A stretch of DNA of 24,152 nucleotides from JAFDVL01 sp043736395 (GCA_043736395.1 JAYTCQ010000011.1:1-24152); one strand, 5' to 3'; numbered from the stretch's first letter, positions 7,499-16,354 are shown. Made by a program: numbers and translations. The notes: generated by a model not told the origin, from the sequence alone.

Positions 7499-10400
7499 CT
7501 ACTTGTTTTCAGGAGCTGGTGTCGCTGACGATGGAGTCGCAGAAGGAGATTGAATTGGTTCATTGCCAACCAATCCTTCACGCGAAGTACCAAATAAATT
7601 GAACATATTCGAGAGTTTTGAAGACACGACGAAATAGAATCCCTTGCGAGTATTTAATCCACGTGAATCAAAGCCGCCGAAGTAGCCAGGATTTTCCGTC
7701 ATCCTGGTGAAGTTATATCCACCCGCCAGACGTAAATCAGAGAGTGCCCAGAAACCTAACTCAGCCCCTGCGGAGATGCGTCGTGATGAGGCTCCGCTCA
7801 ACCATAGCGAGCGAACTTCACCCGCGACGTCGAAGAATTTAGCCAGGCGTAATTCCGCGCGACCCTGCAATAACATTGTCATTGTGGAAGCGAGCGGTAA
7901 ATTGTCTCTGCCGTTCGAGCTGAACTTCATCGCGTAACGACCATACAATTCCAAACGTCGGAAAGGTTGATACAGTCCGTCCGCCGCCAGAATGTCGTCA
8001 CGATCACGCGCCGGAGCGAATCCGGAAACTGCACTTTGATTGATGGAACGATGCGTGTAGCTCAACAACATCGCAGTCCGATCTGATTCCAAGGGTCTCC
8101 ACGAAGCGGCGAGCTGTCCGTTCATCATTTCGTTATTCTGATTTTGGAAGGCCGTCCGCGAATACTGGAAACGTCCGAGAGTGGTGAAGCTCTCTGATAA
8201 TTTTCCGGCTGCTCCCACCGTGAAAATGTTGCCGAAGCCATTCAAATCACGAAGTTCATAACGTGCCGCTGAATGAAAATTATCGGTCGGATTATAGCTG
8301 GCTCCGAACATTGCGTTGTTAAAGCTGTTTCCGTTGCCTTTCAAATGCATGCCGCGTTCGTACCCGGCATCCAGCGAAAAAGTTTTGCTAAGAGGGAAGC
8401 GGTTCATCAATCCAATCACGGCGAAGCTATCGGTTCCGTTGATGCCATTGTTGATTTGATAACGTCCGCTCATAGTCGTGTATTTGCTCAGCGGAGATTC
8501 GACTCCGATGGCGGTTTCACGACGTGAAGCGGTTTCCGCAAATCCCGTCGAGCTTAAATCACTGATGGCGCTGATGGCCTGTGAAGCTAAGCGTTGCGTG
8601 AAGAAGATCTTCGCGAGTGAACTCACCTGATAGCTGGCTGCAACTGTCGTTTGATCAGGATAGGAAGGATCCGCAGTGCCAAGGTTTTGTTCACGTTTGA
8701 CCGCAATTTGTAATTTTTGGGTCGGATGATATTCCGCTCCTGCCGTCAGTAAGTTAGAAGTAACACTGCGACCCGCAAAAGAATTCGCAGTGGCTGGTGG
8801 TGTCGTTCCCGCCGTGCCATTCGTATCAGCATTCGTGTTCGCCTGATTCGCCAGCACACTGCCTGAAGAATCAGTAAACGTGCGATAGTCGTATCCGAGG
8901 CTCACGCGTAATTTATCGCCGAAGGATTTAATCAGTCCGACTGAACCGGTTTGACGCGTGTTATTAAACGTCGCGGTTTTGTTTCGTTCATCAGTGAAAC
9001 CTAAGCGCATTTGCATTGATGGACGCGGTTTGAAATCTAGTGCCACGGTTCCGCGTTGCGAACCTGGTGAGACAGTTGAACCGAAAGGGTTATAGAACGA
9101 TTGATCTGATTTGCCGAAGCTGGCTTGTAACTGCGCTTCTGCAAAATTCAGTGGTTGACGATATTCAGCGCGGAAAGCATTGCCGTTATGTTCGCCGTTG
9201 CCGCTGTTCAGGCTGTTGGATAATCCATCATACCCAAAATAGCTTCCCGTTGAAGCGACGCGACCGTTGCTCATTCCCCATTCAAATTGAAGTGAACCGC
9301 TCTTCCCGATTTTCTTCTCAATGTCTACGCCGCCGAGATAGAACGATCCGTAACTTTCCTGACGTTGATCAATGAATGAAGTGCCGACACGTAAGCCCAT
9401 GCTACTGAAATTCTTCGAGCCGCGTGCGGTGTAGACTGCCGAATTCATTCCGACGGAACGATATTCATAAGTCGTGACAACCTGTACCAGATTCAAAGCG
9501 TAATCAAAGGCCGACAGCGGACGCATAAAGTAGATCGAACCAAGATACGGATCAATATTGTAATCCACTGAACGAACCAGCGTTTCGCGTTGCAGAATAA
9601 TGTCAGGATTACGACGATCACGAACTTCGCGCATCACCGTTTCTGTCCCTTGCAGGACATCGGTGTGGGACAAACGAATTAGCCCGAAGCTGCTGCCTGG
9701 AAAAACATCACGCGCAAACGCGGTGTCAGGACGAGCGCCGGTGAAGGTCACGGAGCTGCCGCCTTCGCTTTCAAGATGAACTTTTACTCCGGTTAAGCGA
9801 CGACTGTAACCCGTCAGTTGCGGCCCTTGCCCGGCGAAGACAGGGACTGAATTAAAATTATTGGTGACTGAATTTCCGATGCCGGAACTGGCTAAGTTTT
9901 CAGCCAGATTGGACAGCGGAGTCGGTGTAAAGCCGTTGTTAATATATTCCTGTTGATTCGCATTGAAATCGCCGAACATTGCGTAAGAACGACCTTTATC
10001 AATACGCGCATAGAGTTTGGAATTCGACTGAGCGTCTTCGAAACGAGTCGAAGAATCTCCAAAGATTGGATAGACGCGATCCAGCGGATCCAGGAAGAAT
10101 GAGCGGTCACGTCCGGCAGTGCGGGTCAAAGACCGAAAGCTGTTATAAGCCAAAGTCAGTTGTGCCTGTTTGACGAGTGGGCTGCGATAGAAAAATTCAA
10201 CGTGATGATTGTAATTCTTGTCGCCGCCGCGCAAGGCTACGTCAGGAGCGGCTTTACCAAACGATGCTTCGGCTAATCCAACGAGGATTTGAGGACGCAT
10301 TTCAGGCGTGAAGCGGATGTCGCGGTGCGCTTTTAAATCACCGGAGAAAGCGCGAATTTCCGCATTTCCCGGTTGACCTTCACCCACTAATTCAATCAAC

Positions 10401-13400
10401 GCTTCACCGTTTTCGAGTGAAACAATTTGTTGACGATTCGTGGCGTTGACCTGTTCAGAAGAGAATCCATTAATCGGTTCGCTGCCTGCGCCAAGTAAAG
10501 GTGAGCGAAGTTTTTCGACTTCTTCATGGCGTAGCCCGCGAAGCTTGGCAAGGGCTGTATAGCAATCATCTTCTTCCTTTTTTGTAGCGAAATTGCCGTG
10601 ATCGCAACGTTGACCGGAAGTTGGTGGTGTGGCTTCAGCGACAGGGTTACCCGCCGCATCTTTGGAAGCTTCTTTGATAGCTACCGGAGAAGTGATGACT
10701 GAATTATTTAATCGCAGCAAGCGACCAGCTGAGACCTGAATTCCGACTTGTCCATTTGCCGCCGGATTGCCCCATTGATCGAACGCTTTGACGCGTACAA
10801 TCGTTGAATCGCGACCACCTGACTGAACTTCTTTTTTATCAGTCACAATTTCCAGCGTTGAGACTGGCCCACGTCCCATCACTGTCAAATTCTGTGTTTG
10901 AGCGGGTACTCCATTTTGATCAACGGCAGTTACTTTCAATTCATTCGGGCCTGGTTTCAGGGCCATTCCAACATAGACAAACGTGGCAATTTTATTCTTC
11001 TTATCAACTTCTTTGACACCGACGTTGGTGTCAGGAATGCGTTCTCCGTTCACTTCCAGCGCGACAACATAGTCCATGTGAACCCGCGCTTCGACCCGCA
11101 GGGCATTTTCCATGATGACTTCTTTGGCTTCAGGGGAGAGCACTTTAATTTCTCCGGCAGCGACAGGTTCGATGTTGTCGGTGGAAACATCGGTGTAGGT
11201 TCCCGGTGCGCGATAGCCGCCTTTACCAACGTTCATCGCAGCTAATCCAGCCCGTGTTTTGGGGCCGCGGGCGCGTGTCAGCACGCCATCTAAAGCGCCG
11301 CCGGAAGCAATATCATTTTTGGAATTGGCATTTTTCCGACTTTTATTTTGTCGTGAACCAGGCTTGCCTTTCGCCTTACTCTCTTCTGCTTTTTCTGCTT
11401 CGGCGACTTCCGCTGGAGTTTTGGCAGGGGCGCCAGCGACAGGTTTCGCCGGAGCTGCGGGAGCGCCCGCAATACCGGGAGCAGTTGTGGTTCCAGGAGC
11501 GCCTGGAGCACCAGCTGCGATCCCTGCAAAGACACTGGATTCAACGCCGCCTTCGATGTCAGTCACCGCTTCTGTGATTGGGTTCCTGGTTTTTTCCAGG
11601 ACGAAATTTTGACGATTTAATCCGCCGCCACCAAGAGGTGTACGCACTAAGCGCGTCCAACTGCGATGGGCTTTCAGCTTATTATCCAGCAAGCCATAAC
11701 CACGCGGAACGGTGAAAGGATCAAGTGTCAGGGAAGTCGCGCCTTCTTCGATAGATGGGAAGTTATACATTCCCTTCGAATCAGTGATGACTGAAGTACC
11801 GTTATTTAAGTAGACGCGTACGCCTGCGACCGGACGATCACATTTCTCAAATAATCCGTTGCCGTTTGTGTCTTCAAAAACACGACCGATGATGATCTGA
11901 CGCATTGAGAATTGTCCCATGCCGACTAAGACTGGCGCTTTCACAACCGGAGTCGCAATGGGATCACCGTTTGGATAAGTTCCTGTCGCTACCGCCGCGT
12001 TGATCTGTTCGCCTTGTTTCGCGTTCGCACCGACTCGCAGGCGATAGGTGACGGTGACTCTGCCGCCGCCGGCTAAATCTCCAATATTAAAAACCATCTG
12101 ATTATTCGTCACAGTTGGTTCAATGGCGAAGGCTGGCGTCCCATCAACTTGCACACGCGCGGTGCCTGGAACGTAGCTAAAAGATAACGGCAAGGTGTCT
12201 CTTAATTGGACAGCAGTAAATTTTTGCGCAGTTGAATTTTGAGCTTCAAGGCGATACGAAATCATTTCACCAATTTCAACGCGTTGTTTATCGGCAACTT
12301 TCGTCAGTTGGAGCGTCGTCGTCTCAAACATTGGAATATTTAAAACCACGGCAGCAATATCTACGAGAGAGACATTAGTGGTGGTAAGTTTGAAGTTACC
12401 CGCCTGTGAAATTGGTTGACCATCGGCTGAAATGACATCAACTATGTAAAGATCAGGATTCACCGGGCTAGGCTGAATTTTTATTTCAACTAATCGTGGA
12501 CGATATCCTTGGGCTGCAACATTGACAAAGTAAGAGACAGGGGCACCAACCGCGCCAACCTGATTGGCTCCCAGCGTAAAGCTGAAATGACCTTGCGTGT
12601 CGGTCATGAACGGATTGCTATTCGTCGGATTCGGTTCGAATCCGGTTCCTGGAACAGGTAATAAATTCAGACCGTCTTTGTCAGTAGTTAATGTGACTTT
12701 GGCATTTGAAATCGGCACTGCGCCGTTGCTGTATCCGGCATACACCGTTCCTATCGGATTAATCACGACTTTGGTTTTTGAGGTTCTAATGGCGGTTCCA
12801 ATGTTGTCACCCGAAACCTGCGCGGTATTGATGATTCCGACCCCGGCAATCACATTATCATTGAGCTTCGCTTGAAAAGTAACGGTGATTGCCTGGTCTG
12901 GATCAACTTTCGTTAATTTAATTTCAAGGCGGCGTCCATTGATAACCTGACCTTCGTCAGCATCACTAATATCGGTCAGCGCAGTTGTGCCTAATTTAAG
13001 AGTTCCCGGAACGTAATCAATTTGAGCCGGAAGATCGTCAGACAACAAAACGTTCAGCGCTGGTACCTGTCCACGATTTCGGAAGCTGATGGAGTAATTG
13101 ACAATACTCCCTGCCGTCGAAGTGAACTGATCTTTGTTTTCGACAAGTTTAATGGGAGGGAGCGAAGGATTCGCCGGATCCGTGATTTTCGCTGGCTCGC
13201 CGGTTTTGCTGATACTGGTTCCATCATCTGTTTGTGGCCCGTTATTACTTGGGGCATTGGTTTTGACAGTAATGCCGACAGTCACAGGATCATCTAATTT
13301 AATGTTGCCGGTTTCGATCACAGTCAGAATTCCAATGCATTCAGCGGGAGGAATCGTTGGGCTGGCGGTTTGATTTAAGGTGATGGCAATATCTGCCGGC

Positions 13401-13807
13401 GTGACTGTGCCGCTGCCGTCAATGTCCCAGTACATGGCAACCAATGAAGAAGGCGCGGAAACTATACTGCGAGTTAAAGTAAAGGTATCGGGCGTATTGC
13501 CAGTATTACAGACTCGGAATAAGCGCGTTACAGTTTCGTTGGGTAACACTACTCCGGTGGATTGCGGATCGTCAGGTGTGACGACAATTCCCGTGACCGA
13601 CACAACGGTAATTGAGACGATGGGTGAAGTGACCACAAAATCTTTTCCGCTCGGGTCTTGATAGGTTGCTCGTGCCTGGTTTTTGATGACGACTCCGGCG
13701 GAGATGCCACCCGTGACGGGAGTTGCTTCCTTTTGTGCGATGGCTGAGGTCGCACAGGCTGCAATCAAGACCGTTAAGATGAGGTAGGTTTTAATAAATC
13801 TAAGCAT
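7499..13807 (-). CDS. Giant DUF11/SdrB-like protein with C-terminal outer-membrane beta-barrel (2102 aa)
   Basis: Signal peptide 1-25 ends SAIAQ. Residues about 30-200 form an N-terminal module (VIKNQARATYQD, then the loop DIDGSGTVTPAD at 128-139) shared with the 517-aa neighbour. DUF11 units lie at about 215-350 and 495-625, separated by a carboxypeptidase-regulatory-like segment. An SdrD B-like domain (about 635-735) has FEDTNGNGLFEKCD and KGMYNFPSIEEG. Residues about 755-835 are an Ala/Pro/Gly then Lys-rich linker with collagen-like GAPGAPG. Ig/Big-1-like domains span about 880-1170 (AFDQWGNPAANGQV), with a charged helical insert holding two cysteines. From about 1170 onward, alternating aromatic strands, YPIFGDSS (near 1246) and YAMFGDF (near 1276) indicate a large outer-membrane barrel, followed by a Ser/Pro/Ala tail. 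It probably anchors or exports the partner DUF11 proteins; this role is inferred. The ribosome site (AAGAAGGG, 14 bases from ATG) is weakly spaced. Confidence 0.88.
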   Translation of the reverse strand: MLRFIKTYLILTVLIAACATSAIAQKEATPVTGGISAGVVIKNQARATYQDPSGKDFVVTSPIVSITVVSVTGIVVTPDDPQSTGVVLPNETVTRLFRVCNTGNTPDTFTLTRSIVSAPSSLVAMYWDIDGSGTVTPADIAITLNQTASPTIPPAECIGILTVIETGNIKLDDPVTVGITVKTNAPSNNGPQTDDGTSISKTGEPAKITDPANPSLPPIKLVENKDQFTSTAGSIVNYSISFRNRGQVPALNVLLSDDLPAQIDYVPGTLKLGTTALTDISDADEGQVINGRRLEIKLTKVDPDQAITVTFQAKLNDNVIAGVGIINTAQVSGDNIGTAIRTSKTKVVINPIGTVYAGYSNGAVPISNAKVTLTTDKDGLNLLPVPGTGFEPNPTNSNPFMTDTQGHFSFTLGANQVGAVGAPVSYFVNVAAQGYRPRLVEIKIQPSPVNPDLYIVDVISADGQPISQAGNFKLTTTNVSLVDIAAVVLNIPMFETTTLQLTKVADKQRVEIGEMISYRLEAQNSTAQKFTAVQLRDTLPLSFSYVPGTARVQVDGTPAFAIEPTVTNNQMVFNIGDLAGGGRVTVTYRLRVGANAKQGEQINAAVATGTYPNGDPIATPVVKAPVLVGMGQFSMRQIIIGRVFEDTNGNGLFEKCDRPVAGVRVYLNNGTSVITDSKGMYNFPSIEEGATSLTLDPFTVPRGYGLLDNKLKAHRSWTRLVRTPLGGGGLNRQNFVLEKTRNPITEAVTDIEGGVESSVFAGIAAGAPGAPGTTTAPGIAGAPAAPAKPVAGAPAKTPAEVAEAEKAEESKAKGKPGSRQNKSRKNANSKNDIASGGALDGVLTRARGPKTRAGLAAMNVGKGGYRAPGTYTDVSTDNIEPVAAGEIKVLSPEAKEVIMENALRVEARVHMDYVVALEVNGERIPDTNVGVKEVDKKNKIATFVYVGMALKPGPNELKVTAVDQNGVPAQTQNLTVMGRGPVSTLEIVTDKKEVQSGGRDSTIVRVKAFDQWGNPAANGQVGIQVSAGRLLRLNNSVITSPVAIKEASKDAAGNPVAEATPPTSGQRCDHGNFATKKEEDDCYTALAKLRGLRHEEVEKLRSPLLGAGSEPINGFSSEQVNATNRQQIVSLENGEALIELVGEGQPGNAEIRAFSGDLKAHRDIRFTPEMRPQILVGLAEASFGKAAPDVALRGGDKNYNHHVEFFYRSPLVKQAQLTLAYNSFRSLTRTAGRDRSFFLDPLDRVYPIFGDSSTRFEDAQSNSKLYARIDKGRSYAMFGDFNANQQEYINNGFTPTPLSNLAENLASSGIGNSVTNNFNSVPVFAGQGPQLTGYSRRLTGVKVHLESEGGSSVTFTGARPDTAFARDVFPGSSFGLIRLSHTDVLQGTETVMREVRDRRNPDIILQRETLVRSVDYNIDPYLGSIYFMRPLSAFDYALNLVQVVTTYEYRSVGMNSAVYTARGSKNFSSMGLRVGTSFIDQRQESYGSFYLGGVDIEKKIGKSGSLQFEWGMSNGRVASTGSYFGYDGLSNSLNSGNGEHNGNAFRAEYRQPLNFAEAQLQASFGKSDQSFYNPFGSTVSPGSQRGTVALDFKPRPSMQMRLGFTDERNKTATFNNTRQTGSVGLIKSFGDKLRVSLGYDYRTFTDSSGSVLANQANTNADTNGTAGTTPPATANSFAGRSVTSNLLTAGAEYHPTQKLQIAVKREQNLGTADPSYPDQTTVAASYQVSSLAKIFFTQRLASQAISAISDLSSTGFAETASRRETAIGVESPLSKYTTMSGRYQINNGINGTDSFAVIGLMNRFPLSKTFSLDAGYERGMHLKGNGNSFNNAMFGASYNPTDNFHSAARYELRDLNGFGNIFTVGAAGKLSESFTTLGRFQYSRTAFQNQNNEMMNGQLAASWRPLESDRTAMLLSYTHRSINQSAVSGFAPARDRDDILAADGLYQPFRRLELYGRYAMKFSSNGRDNLPLASTMTMLLQGRAELRLAKFFDVAGEVRSLWLSGASSRRISAGAELGFWALSDLRLAGGYNFTRMTENPGYFGGFDSRGLNTRKGFYFVVSSKLSNMFNLFGTSREGLVGNEPIQSPSATPSSATPAPENK
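11837..11872 (-). other. DxNxNGxxxxxD calcium-like loop in SdrB-like domain
   Basis: Encodes DTNGNGLFEKCD at residues 646-657 of the 2102-aa protein. The Asp/Asn spacing resembles a 12-residue EF-hand-type loop and sits where SdrD B domains typically coordinate calcium. Metal binding is inferred only from spacing. Confidence 0.45.
13391..13426 (-). other. DxDxSGxxxxxD calcium-like loop in barrel-protein N-terminal module
   Basis: Encodes DIDGSGTVTPAD at residues 128-139. The equivalent loop in the 517-aa protein (15180-15215) is DVDGNGTFGAGD at nearly the same residue number, which supports homology of the two N-terminal modules. Calcium binding is inferred from the acidic spacing. Confidence 0.5.
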
Positions 13808-14010
13808 AAAAATGTGCCGAACCCTTCTTCTCTAGTTTGTATATCAATCGTCAGTCAGTATTTTCAGACCCATGAATTTAGGTACCAGAATTCAAGGTTT
13901 CTGAAACAAACGCTTCAATGTGACGCTGAAATTAGCAAGCGGATGGCTGAGGTCGTAGTTGCCAAAAGCGTACGCGTTCAAGCGAAAGTTTCGAGATAAT
14001 GTTTTCAAAG

Positions 14011-14042
14011 AAGCAGGTTGGCTCTGGCGAGCCAACCTGCTT
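14011..14042 (-). terminator. Perfect 13-bp hairpin after the 517-aa gene
   Basis: AAGCAGGTTGGCT (14011-14023) is perfectly complementary to AGCCAACCTGCTT (14030-14042) with a 6-base loop. It lies 18 bases past the TAA of the minus-strand 517-aa gene and is followed on that strand by TCTTTGAAAAC. The GC-rich stem close to a stop codon fits an intrinsic terminator, although the T tract is poor. Confidence 0.7.
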
Positions 14043-14060
14043 TCAAATCAAAGATCAAAA

Positions 14061-15614
14061 TTAAGGTTTGATCTTACGGGTGAAAGTCAGAGTTCCGACT
14101 TTGCCGCCATTCAACGTGCCAATAACAGCAATGTATTTAGAATTCGCCACTGCACCTGTGCTGATGCCTACAGTTGGCACAACTGAAGTGCCATCATTGT
14201 TCGCAGCTTCACCTGCTACGTAATTTGTAGTTCCAGCCCAGTTATTAGCCCCTGCATCCCCGTCTTCGGTGATGACGACTAGCTGTGCGGGAAGATCAAT
14301 ACTGCCTGAGCCTGTCGGAGCAGCTGAAATGTTGGTCGCCGTTACGGTGTACTGAATATCAGCGCCTGGAACCGGGTCAGTTGCTGCACCAATACCTGTG
14401 CCATTGACGACAACAGCTGTTTTGTTCAGCACCAGATAACCAGGGAAGAGACGATCAATCGTATTGTTGGTAACTAACGGATCAGTTACTGAACAAACGG
14501 TGATGACAGTGTCGTAACCTGCATTGGTGACGACGCCGGATTGAAGCGTGACACGCACTTTATAGTTCAGTGTGGCTCCGGCGAGGACAGCACCTGTGGT
14601 GACAGTTGGTGTCCCGGTTGGCGCGCCGGCAGAAACCACTGTTGTGTAGGTAAGACCGCCATCAATGCTGATTTCAACAGTTGATCCGACGGGATATGTA
14701 CCAGCGCCAGTGGCAGGTTTGATGGTAAATGTATCTGAACCATTGCCAGTGTTCTTCATGGTGTTATCGAAGACAGTTGGAGTGGTTGGCGCAGCAGGAT
14801 CAACCGCTTTATTGGTGTAATCCGTATTGGTGTTGGCTGGCGCAGAACCAGGACCGGTTGCCGCTGGAGCGCCGTTCGGGCCATTCTGAATCATCGGCGT
14901 AAGGCTGACGTTCTGAACAACTGAACCCTTGGCTTCTTTTTCGGTGCCAACGATGGTGATCCCACTTGGTGCGCTGGTTGCCACATTATTAGCTGTAGCG
15001 TCGACCGGTTGATTATCAAAGGTAGCGCCCCCGGTTGTCGTGTCACCAAGTGAAACCGTAATTGCTGAACCAGCAGTGGCGGTACCATCAACGGTGACGG
15101 TGACGACCACTTTTACGGTACTGCCTGCTCCACTCTGCGTAAGAAGGTAGAGGTCAGCTGTGGCATCCTTGATATCAATGTCACCAGCACCAAAGGTTCC
15201 ATTTCCGTCTACATCAATGAACGCTGAAGCAATAGTGGCAGGTCCTGTGACCACGACACTACCGCCATTTGCCAGGAAGCTGACGTTGTTGGAAAAGTTA
15301 CTCAAGTTATTAACGTCAAACGTAAACGTCGCAGTCGAACCTGGCGCAGGTGTTGGCGCCCCGGAAGCTGGCACAGTTTGATCCGGTGTGATTGACAAAC
15401 CCGCGACATAGGCAACAGTCGTGACGACTTCGTTAGAGGTTGTGGCGTACTTTAAAGGAGCTAACGGATCATCCGTATATGTAGCTGACGCTTTGTTTTT
15501 GATGGCGGTACCGCCGGCAGTTGCAGTTGATTGCGCAAGTGCGGAAGTAGCCAATGATGCGAGGACAACAGCGCCGATCAGCACCTTCCCCCAAATGTTA
15601 ATTTTGCTCTTCAT
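14061..15614 (-). CDS. Exported DUF11-like repeat protein (517 aa)
   Basis: The signal peptide is MKSKINIWGK followed by a hydrophobic core ending ATSALAQ. The mature start, TAIKNKASATYTDD leading to AGLSITPDQ, parallels the VIKNQARATYQD to GIVVTPDD stretch of the 2102-aa barrel protein, and the loop DVDGNGTFGAGD (134-145) parallels that protein's DIDGSGTVTPAD. Further DUF11-like units follow, including NTGNGSDTFTIKPATG near the middle and YLVLNKTAVVVNG toward the end. It ends LTFTRKIKP, related to the C-terminal strand of the other paralogues. AGGAGT five bases before the ATG is a strong ribosome site and fixes the start. A perfect hairpin follows the stop. Likely a secreted surface component partnered with the barrel protein; the family is recognised only at the DUF11 level and the specific role is unknown. 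Confidence 0.87.
   Translation of the reverse strand: MKSKINIWGKVLIGAVVLASLATSALAQSTATAGGTAIKNKASATYTDDPLAPLKYATTSNEVVTTVAYVAGLSITPDQTVPASGAPTPAPGSTATFTFDVNNLSNFSNNVSFLANGGSVVVTGPATIASAFIDVDGNGTFGAGDIDIKDATADLYLLTQSGAGSTVKVVVTVTVDGTATAGSAITVSLGDTTTGGATFDNQPVDATANNVATSAPSGITIVGTEKEAKGSVVQNVSLTPMIQNGPNGAPAATGPGSAPANTNTDYTNKAVDPAAPTTPTVFDNTMKNTGNGSDTFTIKPATGAGTYPVGSTVEISIDGGLTYTTVVSAGAPTGTPTVTTGAVLAGATLNYKVRVTLQSGVVTNAGYDTVITVCSVTDPLVTNNTIDRLFPGYLVLNKTAVVVNGTGIGAATDPVPGADIQYTVTATNISAAPTGSGSIDLPAQLVVITEDGDAGANNWAGTTNYVAGEAANNDGTSVVPTVGISTGAVANSKYIAVIGTLNGGKVGTLTFTRKIKP
15180..15215 (-). other. DxDxNGxxxxxD calcium-like loop in the 517-aa protein
   Basis: Encodes DVDGNGTFGAGD at residues 134-145. 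The spacing is that of an EF-hand or dockerin-type calcium loop, but the flanking helices of a true EF-hand are not obvious. Predicted from pattern only. Confidence 0.5.
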
Positions 15615-15723
15615 CTTTACTCCTGATTGAGTTCTGAAGTTGATATTTATAGCTAGGCATATCTTTGACGATCTGCCAGCCTCCTACGGCGAGAAAAGGC
15701 ACTATCCACAGGGGATGCGCCGA

Positions 15724-15750
15724 AGTAGCGTTGTAAAAACAACTGCCACT
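15724..15750 (-). terminator. Possible hairpin after the 174-aa gene
   Basis: AGTAGCGTTGT (15724-15734) and ACAACTGCCACT (15739-15750) form an 11-bp stem with one bulged base and one wobble around an AAAA loop (TTTT on the minus strand). It begins 22 bases past the stop of the 174-aa gene. There is no T tract after it, so termination is uncertain; the 158-bp spacer otherwise shows only the leader of the 517-aa gene. Confidence 0.35.
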
Positions 15751-15772
15751 GATTGGCTTCAGCTCATGTCAA

Positions 15773-16297
15773 TTACTTGACACGAACTTTGTATGAAGCT
15801 GAGAATTGTTTGCCTTCCGACAGCGGCTCGCTCCATTCGTAGCGAATTTGGGTATACATCGAAGCAGGCGCGGCTACTTTTTTAGTTGAGCCATCTGGTT
15901 GCTTCTGATCAATCATTGGTTTGTCACTGAAGCTTTTGCCGTCATCAATGCTATAGACAATGTTGACATTGCCTTCAGCTTTGGCACTGCTGACGACGTA
16001 GGCTGTCCCCGTTGGGATTTCACCAATGGTTTTGTAATTTTGGGCAGGAGCTGATCCTGCATTCATTGAGGTGATCGTCCAGTTCAGGATTTCACCGGGA
16101 TTGAGATTGCCGGCCTTTTCCACATCCACTGGTTTATTCTCGCGGGTCACTGTTCCCAGTAAGGAAATCTTGACATCCGGGCGAATAAGGGTAGTGATGG
16201 AATTCGCAATAGAATTACGTTGTGCGAAAGCACTACCAGCGACAATTAATAAGGCGATCAGCGTGAGCGCAGACAGGTATGATTTAAGGTTTTTCAT
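15773..16297 (-). CDS. Small exported single-module DUF11-like protein (174 aa)
   Basis: The signal peptide MKNLKSYLSALTLIALLIVAGSAFAQ is well formed. The mature protein is essentially one DUF11-type module. Its NAGSAPAQNYKTIGEIPTGT, VYSIDDGKSF, IRYEW and final ASYKVRVK correspond to NTGGIAAQKLVIADPIPTST, EYSSDGGTTW, IRWRA and FTVKIR at the end of the 812-aa protein. It is thus a stand-alone copy of the C-terminal module of its larger neighbours. The start is supported by AAAGGA upstream of the ATG. It is the first gene of the minus-strand cluster and has a long structured leader (16355-16434). Probably a secreted or periplasmic subunit, possibly a capping or connecting unit; function inferred only from homology to the paralogues. 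Confidence 0.87.
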   Translation of the reverse strand: MKNLKSYLSALTLIALLIVAGSAFAQRNSIANSITTLIRPDVKISLLGTVTRENKPVDVEKAGNLNPGEILNWTITSMNAGSAPAQNYKTIGEIPTGTAYVVSSAKAEGNVNIVYSIDDGKSFSDKPMIDQKQPDGSTKKVAAPASMYTQIRYEWSEPLSEGKQFSASYKVRVK

Positions 16298-16354
16298 GGG
16301 CTTATATCCTTTGAGGTTGAGTTCTAAATTTTCTTCGGCGTATCCGCGTTGGAC

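Noticed and set aside
11206..11612. Two overlapping plus-strand frames (123 and 117 codons) opposite the barrel-protein linker
   Set aside because: They arise from the low-complexity Ala/Pro/Gly-rich segment and have no family signature.
13739..13807. Lipobox-like IAAC at residues 15-18 of the barrel protein, suggesting a lipoprotein
   Set aside because: A normal signal peptidase I site (SAIAQ) lies just after it and a C-terminal barrel makes lipid anchoring unnecessary; kept only as a remote possibility.
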